From positions 102,462 to 166,461 of the forward strand of contig NZ_QUZT01000005.1 in the NCBI RefSeq assembly GCF_004682045.1: a DNA stretch of 64,000 nt, read 5' to 3'. This stretch comes from Pseudomonas nabeulensis (GTDB lineage Bacteria > Pseudomonadota > Gammaproteobacteria > Pseudomonadales > Pseudomonadaceae). Every line of letters starts with the position of its first letter. The first letter of the stretch is position 1. A program made the translations under genes and the position numbers. This document shows, piece after piece, positions 38,414 through 45,133 of this stretch. The notes under the pieces were generated by a model, which saw nothing but the letters and a program-made list of their open reading frames with translations, ran no database searches and had not been told where the DNA came from.

Positions 38414-39013
38414 ATGAGCGATTACGAAAGTTATGACAAATCAAGTTCAGAGCAAAATGATAATTTTAAGCCGTTAGATTTTCAACAGTCAGAGCATTTA
38501 TCTCGACTTGTAGCAGATCAAGTTGCTGCTGCAATTTCAGAAGTGCATAGCAGATTTGCTAATGATGCAAAAAACGACGCTTCAAATTTCAAGCCAAAAA
38601 TTACTACAAAAATAGATTTAGAAAGAGAAAATTCGTTGAAGAAAGACGTAAAATATTTTTACGGCTTTTCTGAGAATTTGCTTAATCTCGATTTGACACC
38701 CACCGAATTCAAAATAATTATACATATTTTAGATACATTAAAATGGGGTAATGTTGTAGCAATGACACAAGCGTCAATCGCAGCAAAAACAAAGATTAGC
38801 GCTTCTGTCGTTAACAGAAACTGGAAAACTCTTATTGCTAAAAATGTTCTAATCGTCGATGAAAATAACAGCGTGTTACTAAACACTAACTATTTTTTTG
38901 TCGGTCTTTATCAGCGAATGGACAAAGAACGTCGCGACGTTTTCGAAAAAGCGTCTGTCTTTGACGATGTGAAAATAAAGCATATGCATAATTCAAAAGG
39001 CGTAAAAATTTGA
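38414..39013 (+). CDS. RepL-like plasmid replication initiator
   Basis: A 199-residue protein. The N-terminal 85 residues are charged and probably flexible. Residues 85-170 form a winged helix closely resembling RepL-type plasmid initiators: NLDLTPTEFKIIIHIL, then the recognition helix region MTQASIAAKTKISASVVNRNWKTLI, then the wing VLIVDENNSVLLNTNYFFVG. The ATG has a GAGG ribosome site 8 bases upstream. It lies just downstream of the iteron array, which it probably binds. Assignment rests on fold pattern and position, so the exact family is not certain. Confidence 0.7.
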   Translation: MSDYESYDKSSSEQNDNFKPLDFQQSEHLSRLVADQVAAAISEVHSRFANDAKNDASNFKPKITTKIDLERENSLKKDVKYFYGFSENLLNLDLTPTEFKIIIHILDTLKWGNVVAMTQASIAAKTKISASVVNRNWKTLIAKNVLIVDENNSVLLNTNYFFVGLYQRMDKERRDVFEKASVFDDVKIKHMHNSKGVKI

Positions 39014-39023
39014 GGAAATAAAT

Positions 39024-39485
39024 ATGAATGGAAGAGGATTTGACGTTTTAATATTGCCTTTTCTTGTCGTTTTTATGTTTCTTTTAAACGTTAAATATCC
39101 TTTTTTGCCACCGTTTACAAACGGAATGGCAAAAGACGGATCGGGAAAAGTGGTTGTAGTTACACACGAAGAAGCAATAATAAACAAAGAAAAAGAAAAG
39201 CAACGAGTTGAGCAACTCGAAAAAGAAGCAGAAGAAATTAAAGCAGAATATGCACAAGCATATAAAGATTGTAATTCAAAATCATATGAAAAATATGGAT
39301 CAACAAGTGCAATATCTGTTGAGTATCTATTCAACTCATATACAAAAACGTGTAGTAAAACGACAAAAACAGGCGATTTAGTAAAAGGGACGGAAGGTAA
39401 CTATACTGAAAATTTTAAAATCACATATGAGACAGAATTTGTACGTAGTGATTTACGTGATTATATGCTTGTTTATCGTCAGTAA
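39024..39485 (+). CDS. Unknown membrane-anchored protein of the element
   Basis: A 153-residue protein of no recognised family. One N-terminal transmembrane helix (FDVLILPFLVVFMFLLNV) is followed by a charged coiled coil (EEAIINKEKEKQRVEQLEKEAEEIKAEYAQA, residues 50-80). A C-terminal part with two cysteines (KDCNSKSYE and KTCSKTTK) follows. It starts 10 bases after rep with a TGAGGAAA ribosome site, so it is in the rep transcript. The layout would suit a surface or mating-related protein or an entry-exclusion factor, but this is a guess. Confidence 0.6.
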   Translation: MNGRGFDVLILPFLVVFMFLLNVKYPFLPPFTNGMAKDGSGKVVVVTHEEAIINKEKEKQRVEQLEKEAEEIKAEYAQAYKDCNSKSYEKYGSTSAISVEYLFNSYTKTCSKTTKTGDLVKGTEGNYTENFKITYETEFVRSDLRDYMLVYRQ

Positions 39486-39521
39486 GTCAAAAGCAAAAGC
39501 GGTTAAAAGCGTCTGTGTTAT

Positions 39522-39540
39522 CTCTGCACATAGTGCAGAG
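39522..39540. promoter_or_regulatory. Perfect inverted repeat, operator or hairpin
   Basis: CTCTGCAC-ATA-GTGCAGAG, an 8-bp perfect dyad 39 bases upstream of the gene at 39579. There is no T-run, so an operator or mRNA hairpin is likelier than a terminator. Confidence 0.5.
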
Positions 39541-39578
39541 CAAAGCTTTTGGTACAATAGATAATAAATATATCAACT

Positions 39579-39947
39579 ATGAACGAAATACAATTAAGAA
39601 CAAAAGCATCTGCTTTGATTAGCACGTTAAAAGATAGAAAAGTAATTAGTGCATTTCAAACAATGCTTGATAATACAACTGACGTTGAGCAAATTTTAAT
39701 GCTCATTGATTTTGTCGAGTTATATCAAACGAGCGAAATAGAGCCAGAAATATTTTTTAGGAGAGTCGTTTTTTTGGGTCAGACTAACGTAAGTTTGTCT
39801 GACACATTGCTTTTTACAGTCATAGTTAATGACGTTGCTCGTTTGTTCTTCAAATCTAAAAAATCTCGAAAAGTGGTTTTAAAAACTGATGATGATAATC
39901 AGCAGATTTTAAAAGCACATCGAGAAAATTCGTTGCGAAACTTTTGA
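39579..39947 (+). CDS. Unknown small protein of the element
   Basis: A 122-residue, mostly helical, soluble protein (KASALISTLKDRKVISAFQTMLDNTTDVEQILMLIDFVELYQ and a basic tail RLFFKSKKSRKVV). No family is recognised. It is separated from the previous gene by an inverted repeat and probably has its own promoter. Candidate roles include partner of the recombinase (directionality factor) or plasmid maintenance; neither is shown by sequence. Confidence 0.55.
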   Translation: MNEIQLRTKASALISTLKDRKVISAFQTMLDNTTDVEQILMLIDFVELYQTSEIEPEIFFRRVVFLGQTNVSLSDTLLFTVIVNDVARLFFKSKKSRKVVLKTDDDNQQILKAHRENSLRNF

Positions 39948-40070
39948 TTTTGGCTTTTGATTTGCCGTTGATTTTCGCCGTTGATTTTTGTTTTTTGGGT
40001 CCAGGGGTTTCACCCTTGGCGAGAGAGGAAGGGCGCCAGCCCGGTCAACCCTTTAGGGTTGTCCTATCTT
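39948..40070. other. GC-rich island with dyads, candidate oriT
   Basis: After four short TTGATTT-containing repeats (39943-39990) the sequence becomes GC-rich. It holds two dyads, AGGGGTTTCACCCTT (40003-40017, one G-T pair) and a perfect CAACCCTTTAGGGTTG (40046-40061). Between them the minus strand reads GGCGCCCTTCC, similar to the GCGCCCT of MobQ-type nick regions. It lies just upstream of the relaxase-like gene, the usual place for oriT. Confidence 0.45.
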
Positions 40071-40122
40071 GAACACATACTAATCGGCTGAACAACTATG
40101 AAATTGGGTTGTTACGAAATGT

Positions 40123-40128
40123 TATAAT
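40123..40128 (+). promoter_or_regulatory. -10 box before the zinc-ribbon/relaxase pair
   Basis: A perfect TATAAT 28 bases before the ATG at 40156. No good -35 hexamer is seen at the right spacing. Confidence 0.45.
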
Positions 40129-40155
40129 AAGAGCATAAACCAACAAAAACAAAAT

Positions 40156-40308
40156 ATGGAAAACTCATTTTTATACTGCACTACGTGCAAAAAAAGAACA
40201 AGGCACGGGCTGTTATACAAGCCAAAATCCTCTTATGAAAATACTCAATTTTCAATTGCTTGTATGATTTGCAGAACGATTTTTAGCAATAGCGAGTCAT
40301 CGCTATGA
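40156..40308 (+). CDS. Small zinc-ribbon protein coupled to the relaxase-like gene
   Basis: A 50-residue protein, too short for most gene callers. Two CxxC pairs are visible, CTTC at residues 8-11 and CMIC at 36-39, separated by a basic segment (KKRTRHGLLYKPK). This spacing fits a zinc ribbon. The last codons share ATGA with the relaxase-like start, so the two are translated together. A role as an oriT-binding accessory protein or regulator is inferred from position only. Confidence 0.65.
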   Translation: MENSFLYCTTCKKRTRHGLLYKPKSSYENTQFSIACMICRTIFSNSESSL

Positions 40309-41360
40309 GTATAAAAAATTGGACTGTAACAACTGAAAGAGTAAAAAATAAAGATACAGGGTTGGCTGAATATGTCAGTTATTTAACAAGTGCAACACAC
40401 AAAAATCACAAAAATACAAAGATTTACGCACTGTTTAATTCTGATGCTCATAAGTTTCTTAACAAAACTATTCAAGAAACATTAGCATTTGATAGAGAAA
40501 ATAAAAAAGGTGGTAGAAAGGTCGAGTCGTTCGGTCAATCTTTCAACTTTATTTTACCACCTCCGCACCAACCTAGTGCAGATCAATGGGCGGAAATTTC
40601 ATATGATTTGCTTCGTGTTGCTCATTCAGAATTGAATATAAAATCAGATTTAAGCAAATTTGTTCGTGCGTGTTTTGTGAATGTGCATGAGCAATCAAAC
40701 CCTCACGTCAATATCGTAATTCCAAGAATTTTTGAAAAAGAGCGATTAGCAGATTTAGACAGAAAAAATATTTTGGCAAAACTGAAACAAGAATTTAACT
40801 TATCAGTTTTGAAAAATTGCAACATTGACCACACCCATCATAATCCGAAAAGAACAAATGTTGGTGCACGCAAACGTGCTCATAAACATTTTTCGGATAA
40901 AATTATTGAAGATGTTGATAATGCTTCTAAAATTATTGTCGAAGCTTATGAAGTTTCAAAAGCAGGAATTTTAGCAGAGCAAGAACGAAAAATTAGAGAG
41001 ACTGAATTGGCTCAACGTGAATTAGAATTAGCAAATCGAGAGTATGAAATTAAGCAAGAAAAAGCGGATTTGACTTTAAAAAAAGCTAAGTTTGGTTTTT
41101 TGCTCAAAGCCTTTATTGATCTGAAAAGCAGTTTGAAAAAATGGGTTGAGAGTGTAAAAACTGACTCTTATCTTGATAAACTTGCTTCAAGAAAAGACGT
41201 TGAAGAAAAAGCAAATCGAATTATTGATAGTGATAAATCAGACAATGATGATGTAAGATTAGTTAATGATATGATTAGTAGCGAAGTTGAAAATCTACAA
41301 AAAAACGGCTTTGATGTGAACAAGAATGAATTCTCAACAAGCACTAAAATAAAGATTTAG
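40305..41360 (+). CDS. Relaxase-like mobilisation protein (Mob)
   Basis: A 351-residue protein. The N-terminal half resembles HUH relaxases of the MobA/MobV type. Beta strands surround FNFILPPPHQPS near residue 80. The segment FVNVHEQSNPHVNIVIPR carries His128 and His134, with Asn136 where a second histidine of the PHxH motif is usual. A helical linker (residues 195-260) and long coiled coil (RKIRETELAQRELELANREYEIKQEKADLTL) follow. It would nick at oriT to allow transfer by a helper conjugation system. The altered motif leaves activity uncertain. A replication (Rep) role is the alternative. Confidence 0.65.
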   Translation: MSIKNWTVTTERVKNKDTGLAEYVSYLTSATHKNHKNTKIYALFNSDAHKFLNKTIQETLAFDRENKKGGRKVESFGQSFNFILPPPHQPSADQWAEISYDLLRVAHSELNIKSDLSKFVRACFVNVHEQSNPHVNIVIPRIFEKERLADLDRKNILAKLKQEFNLSVLKNCNIDHTHHNPKRTNVGARKRAHKHFSDKIIEDVDNASKIIVEAYEVSKAGILAEQERKIRETELAQRELELANREYEIKQEKADLTLKKAKFGFLLKAFIDLKSSLKKWVESVKTDSYLDKLASRKDVEEKANRIIDSDKSDNDDVRLVNDMISSEVENLQKNGFDVNKNEFSTSTKIKI

Positions 41361-41368
41361 CAGAAGTG

Positions 41369-41404
41369 CTTTTAGTTAGGCGATTTTAATCGCCCAACTA
41401 AAAG
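41369..41404. terminator. Bidirectional terminator between relaxase and recombinase genes
   Basis: Long dyad with arms CTTTTAGTTAGGCGATT and its complement around a TTA loop (one mismatch pair). It has T-rich flanks on both strands and lies between the convergent genes at 41360 and 41417. Confidence 0.85.
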
Positions 41405-41416
41405 GGCTAATCCATT

Positions 41417-43018
41417 TCAGAACTGCAAATGCGATTTTTGTCGTGTAGAAATTTCGTTATTTTCAACATCTACTGTATCAATCAATTTCTCATCGAGAAA
41501 GATTTCGAGAGAGAAATACTTTTTTCTCTCTGGTGTAATGACTAGTTTGATTTTTTGAGAATGTAGGAAATTATTTAGTTTTATACGACCTTTTTCTGTG
41601 ATTAACAACTTACTTACATCAAATGCAGATACAGATGTTTTACTCGCAATGTGAAGATTATTGATTTTAATCGCCAGTTCGTTTTGAATTTTTTTCAACT
41701 CATCTAATTCTAAACTTACTTCGTCAATTCTCTGCAAAATGTATTTTTGCGCATTTTCAGATGACTTTTCAAGAATTGAAAAGTTATTGGCGAGCGCTTT
41801 TTCTTTCGCAATAACCAGCCCATCATTTTCTTTTTGGTCTTTTTCAAGCTGCTTAATATCGTCAGATTTTACGATAATTTGCTCAAAAGGGATTTGATTG
41901 TGATACATCATAAAAAGCATTTCAATCAATGCATATCTGTATCTTGTTCCTTTTTTCTCTTTTGCAAATTCACAATTATCGACAGTCGATGCTTGACAAA
42001 CTAAATCAACATAATGGTTTTTTTGCTTGTGAAAGCGAAGGGTTGAACCGCATTTGCAATACGCAACGCCTCGAAAAATATTTCGAAATTCTTCTGCTTT
42101 TCGTCCTGAAAATTTTGGGTCTAATCTCTCTTGAAGTTTCGAACTAATCCTATAAAATTCCGCTTCGCTAATTAGAGCCGGATAATAGTTTTTTATCTCT
42201 TTATTAAAGACGTTTCTAATGCCACTCTCATCAAGTTTTAAAGCAAGAAAAGAACCATAAATTGCGTGTTTGTGTAGCACTTTACTAACTGTGCTGCTAG
42301 TGTATTTTCTTGCGTGATTTTCTTTGTTCAATTGCTGTGCAATTGATTGAAAGCCATAATCATAGCAAAGTTCTGTCATTCGTTTTACAGCGTTTGAATG
42401 TTCATTAAGAACGAATTTATCACCTACAAACGAGATCCAAAATGGACATTGTTTAGTGATAATTCCGCCATTTTCGCCCTTTTCTCTGTTCCTTTTTTTC
42501 GCGTCTGATATTCGTTCTGATTTGGCTCTACTTTCATCATTCGCACGTTCAAGAATATTTTGAATAAGACTAATATCGACACTACTATCTTTTTTTCGCT
42601 TTGAATAAAGTCGATTGTCAAATAGCGTATAAATTGCACAATCTGATTGAATAATCGAAATAATTAGTTCAAGAGCGTCATAACCGCCCATTCTCGACAC
42701 TCTGTCAAAACTCTCAACTAAAAGTAGAGCGTTTGGCAAAATATCTTTTGACTTAATTCGTTCAACGAATTTAGCTAATTGACCAGTTTTAAGGTTTTTG
42801 CCTTTGAACGCTGAAACGCCCAAATCTTCGTAACGCTCGATAAGTCGAGCAATGGGGTATTGCTCGAAAAATCGGTTGATTTGTTCGAGTTGTCGAACCT
42901 CCCCAAACCCCAAAGACTGGGCTTTGGAGGAAAATCTGATGTAGCTATACACGTTTATCGTTTCGTCGTTTCTGAACACATCAGAGAACGCCCTAGGCAG
43001 TGGTTTTTGCTCTGTCAT
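41417..43018 (-). CDS. Large serine recombinase (integrase)
   Basis: A 533-residue site-specific recombinase. The catalytic N-terminal domain has YSYIRFSSKAQ with nucleophile Ser30, and the LVESFDRVSRMGG motif with Arg106 and Arg109. A recombinase domain follows around residues 190-310. A zinc ribbon has Cys321, Cys323, Cys341 and Cys349, then a coiled coil near 380-450 of the type that controls synapsis and excision direction. Size and domain order match large serine integrases. It is transcribed inward from the right end, with its promoter inside the attachment-site arm. No directionality factor is obvious; one of the small unknown proteins could serve. Confidence 0.93.
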   Translation of the reverse strand: MTEQKPLPRAFSDVFRNDETINVYSYIRFSSKAQSLGFGEVRQLEQINRFFEQYPIARLIERYEDLGVSAFKGKNLKTGQLAKFVERIKSKDILPNALLLVESFDRVSRMGGYDALELIISIIQSDCAIYTLFDNRLYSKRKKDSSVDISLIQNILERANDESRAKSERISDAKKRNREKGENGGIITKQCPFWISFVGDKFVLNEHSNAVKRMTELCYDYGFQSIAQQLNKENHARKYTSSTVSKVLHKHAIYGSFLALKLDESGIRNVFNKEIKNYYPALISEAEFYRISSKLQERLDPKFSGRKAEEFRNIFRGVAYCKCGSTLRFHKQKNHYVDLVCQASTVDNCEFAKEKKGTRYRYALIEMLFMMYHNQIPFEQIIVKSDDIKQLEKDQKENDGLVIAKEKALANNFSILEKSSENAQKYILQRIDEVSLELDELKKIQNELAIKINNLHIASKTSVSAFDVSKLLITEKGRIKLNNFLHSQKIKLVITPERKKYFSLEIFLDEKLIDTVDVENNEISTRQKSHLQF

Positions 43019-43034
43019 AACGTCCCAAACCCCC

Positions 43035-43052
43035 TAAATACGTGGATTGTAG
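43035..43052. repeat. Subterminal inverted copy of 38044-38061
   Basis: TAAATACGTGGATTGTAG is the reverse complement of CTACAACCCACGTATTTA except for one base. It overlaps the recombinase promoter. It may be an accessory protein-binding site at both ends. Confidence 0.7.
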
Positions 43053-43073
43053 CGGTTCTACAATCTACGTCTA
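43045..43073 (-). promoter_or_regulatory. Recombinase promoter with overlapping dyad operator
   Basis: On the minus strand, TAGACG (43073-43068), 16-base spacer, TACAAT (43051-43046), about 28 bases before the recombinase ATG. A perfect 8-bp inverted repeat GATTGTAG-CGGTT-CTACAATC (43045-43065) covers the -10 and spacer. The promoter lies inside the element arm of the attachment site, so it is kept after excision. The operator could allow autorepression by the recombinase. Confidence 0.6.
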
Positions 43074-43089
43074 TGATTGCGGTCATCGG
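43056..43089. other. attR of the serine-recombinase element
   Basis: Right junction. The element arm, starting TTCTACAATCT and ending TATGATT, meets the core GC (43079-43080), then the host half-site GGTCATCGG (43081-43089). In the circle this arm and the attL arm give a near-palindromic attP. Confidence 0.85.
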
Positions 43090-44515
43090 TATGTTGGAGC
43101 TGACCCTCAAGCGCGCCGACCAGGGCCATCTCGACCGCCCGGCCATTGAGGTGGCGTACAACTCGGCGAAGGATCTGCTGGAGCTGATCGGCGATATCCT
43201 CGATATAGCGCGCATCGAGTCCGGCCGCCTGAGTCTGGCGCCGGAGCGGGTCAATCTGCGGGAAGTGATCGAGTCGGTGGTACGCGTATTCGACGGGCTG
43301 GCGCGCCAGAAAACCCTCAGCCTGCTGCTGGAGTTCAAGCCTGAACTGGACGACACGCAAGTGCTGATCGACCCGCTGCGCTTCAAGCAGGTGCTGTCCA
43401 ACTTGATCAGCAATGCAATCAAATTCACTGAACGCGGCCAGGTGAAAATCATGGTCGAGGTAGTGCCGGGCGAGCTGACGCAACAAGTCGAGATGAAGCT
43501 GACGGTGGAAGACACCGGCATCGGCATCAGCCGGGATGATCAGCTCCGTCTGTTCGAACCTTTTGCCCAAGCGGACAACTCCGGGCAATTGGCCAGGAGC
43601 GGCGCAGGTTTGGGGCTGGTGATCTGTCGCAGCCTGTGCGCCATGATGGGCGGTCAACTGAACCTGAGCAGCGTGCCCATGGTTGGCACCCAGGTACAGG
43701 TCAGCCTGAAAATGAATCGCCTGCATCCCAAGCAGGCGACAGACGAGGCCAAGGCCGAGCTTTCGATTACCACACCCGTGCTGAATGTCCTGGTGGTAGA
43801 CGACCATCCGGCGAACCGCTTGCTGATGTGCCAGCAACTGGGCTACCTGGGCCATCAGTTCACCGCTGCCCAGCACGGCGCTGCCGGCTTCCAGGCATGG
43901 CGCAAGGAGCATTTCGACCTGGTGATCGCCGATTGCAACATGCCCATCATGAACGGCTACGAACTGAGCCGCTCGATCCGCGAATACGAGCAGCGCGAAC
44001 AACTGACGCCGTGTGTGGTACTGGGGTTTACCGCCAACGCCCAACCCGAAGAAAAACACCGCTGCGCACAAGCGGGCATGAACGATTGCCTGTTCAAACC
44101 CATCAGCCTCACCGCGCTGGAACGACAACTGGCACAAATTGCCCCTGCACCGGCAAAAGTGAGCCTGGACCTGGGCAATTTCGAAGCACTGACCGGGGGC
44201 GATCCGCAAATGAGTCGCCGGTTGCTGGAGGAGTTATTGAACAGTAGCCGTCATGATCGCCAGGACCTACTCGCCTTGATGGCGGCAGAAGCGCCCCTAC
44301 AGGAGATCATCGAGCAGGCACACAAGATCAAAGGCGCCGCCCGCATCGTTCAGGCTGTCTCGTTGGCTGCACAGTGCGAAACCATCGAACAGGCCTGCGC
44401 TCAGGGCGATGAGCAAGCGGTGATCGAAGCGGGCGTCAAATCCCTGGAAAAACTCATGCTTGAACTGGAGAGGACACTACAAGCCCAACTGCACGATCTG
44501 AATGGGCACGTGTAG
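43081..44515 (+). pseudogene. BvgS-type hybrid sensor kinase, 3' part
   Basis: Host remainder of the split kinase. It resumes with VIGMLELTLKRADQG of the HisKA domain. The ATP-binding domain follows (N-box LSNLISNAIKFTERGQ, G-boxes VEDTGIGIS and SGAGLGLVICRS). A receiver has its acceptor in LVIADCNMPIMNGYEL (Asp1023 of the restored protein), and an HPt domain has its histidine in EQAHKIKGAARI (His1153). The element supplies an in-frame ATG at 43073, giving a possible soluble fragment starting MIAVIGM, but with no visible ribosome site. Length and domain order match BvgS/EvgS when joined to the 5' part. Confidence 0.92.
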
Positions 44516-44644
44516 TGAGCGGGCTCGCCCCGCGCTGGGGGGCGAAGCCGCCCTAAACCCAGGCACTTCGGTGTTTCAGGTAGACCGAGCTGAATGGATT
44601 TGGGGCGGCTTCGCCCCCCAGCGCGGGGCGAGCCCGCTCACTAC
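44516..44644. repeat. Large inverted repeat of a third palindromic family
   Basis: Two arms of about 40 bases (44516-44554 and 44605-44644), near-perfect inverted copies rich in GC (GTGAGCGGGCTCGCCCCGCG at the left), with a spacer of about 50 bases. It lies between the convergent kinase and fRMsr genes and looks like a REPIN-type hairpin. Confidence 0.82.
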
Positions 44645-44650
44645 AGACAG

Positions 44651-45133
44651 TCAGCAGTCGGTCAAACGCAGGAAGATCGCTGCCAACTGCTCAATGCCCA
44701 CTTGGTCCTGCTCGGTAAAGCGGGCCAGCCGTGGGCTGTCGAGGTCAAGAACACCAACCAGTTTGCCGTCCTTGACCAGCGGCACCACCAATTCGCTGTT
44801 CGACGCGCTGTCACAGGCGATATGCCCAGGAAACGCGTGCACATCCTCGACCCGCTGGGTTTGCCGCGACGCCGCCGCCGCGCCGCATACCCCGCGGCCG
44901 AAGGGAATCCGCACACAGGCAATCTGGCCTTGAAACGGCCCCAGCACCAACTCTTCATTGCGATTGAGGTAGAAACCGGCCCAGTTCAAATCGTCCAACT
45001 GGTTAAACAAAAACGCAGAGAACTGAGCGCTGTTGGCGATGAAATCCCGCTCATCGGCCAGCAGCGATTCCAGCTGCGCACACAGCATGGCGTAGCCATC
45101 AAGGCCAGTGCCGGCCTGTTGTAGATCAATCAT
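44651..45133 (-). CDS. msrC: Free methionine-(R)-sulfoxide reductase (GAF domain)
   Basis: A 160-residue single GAF-domain enzyme that reduces free methionine-R-sulfoxide with thioredoxin. Three conserved cysteines are seen at 73 (GQIACVRIP), 83 (GVCGAAA) and 107 (PGHIACDSAS), with the same spacing as E. coli YebR. The signature NWAGFYL is near residue 50. The start overlaps the stop of the ATPase gene, so the two are coupled. Several thiol and oxidant-repair genes (gpx, msrB, ohrR) lie in the same 20 kb. Confidence 0.9.
   Translation of the reverse strand: MIDLQQAGTGLDGYAMLCAQLESLLADERDFIANSAQFSAFLFNQLDDLNWAGFYLNRNEELVLGPFQGQIACVRIPFGRGVCGAAAASRQTQRVEDVHAFPGHIACDSASNSELVVPLVKDGKLVGVLDLDSPRLARFTEQDQVGIEQLAAIFLRLTDC

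Larger units (their letters stand above)
37730..43080. mobile_element. Integrative plasmid-like element, 5,351 bp, in a kinase gene
   Basis: AT-rich insert (about two-thirds A+T by eye) in a GC-rich chromosome. It encodes a large serine recombinase (minus strand, right end), a RepL-like initiator with iterons, two unknown proteins, a small zinc-ribbon protein and a relaxase-like protein. The boundaries are set by the shared GC core at 37728-37729 and 43079-43080. The size of 5,351 bp holds for any crossover point in the aligned ends. The set of replication, mobilisation and integration genes fits a small mobilisable plasmid that integrates. The base composition suggests an origin in a low-GC host. 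Confidence 0.92.

Noticed and set aside
37727..43081. Reading the inverted arms at the element ends as terminal inverted repeats of a DDE transposon
   Set aside because: No DDE transposase is present, and no target-site duplication fits. The arms become a single dyad centred on GC when joined, which fits a serine-integrase attP better.
42860..44515. A single 551-residue gene spanning the element end and the kinase remainder
   Set aside because: The first 70 codons lie antisense to the recombinase and look random. The real coding starts at the host half-site or at the ATG at 43073.
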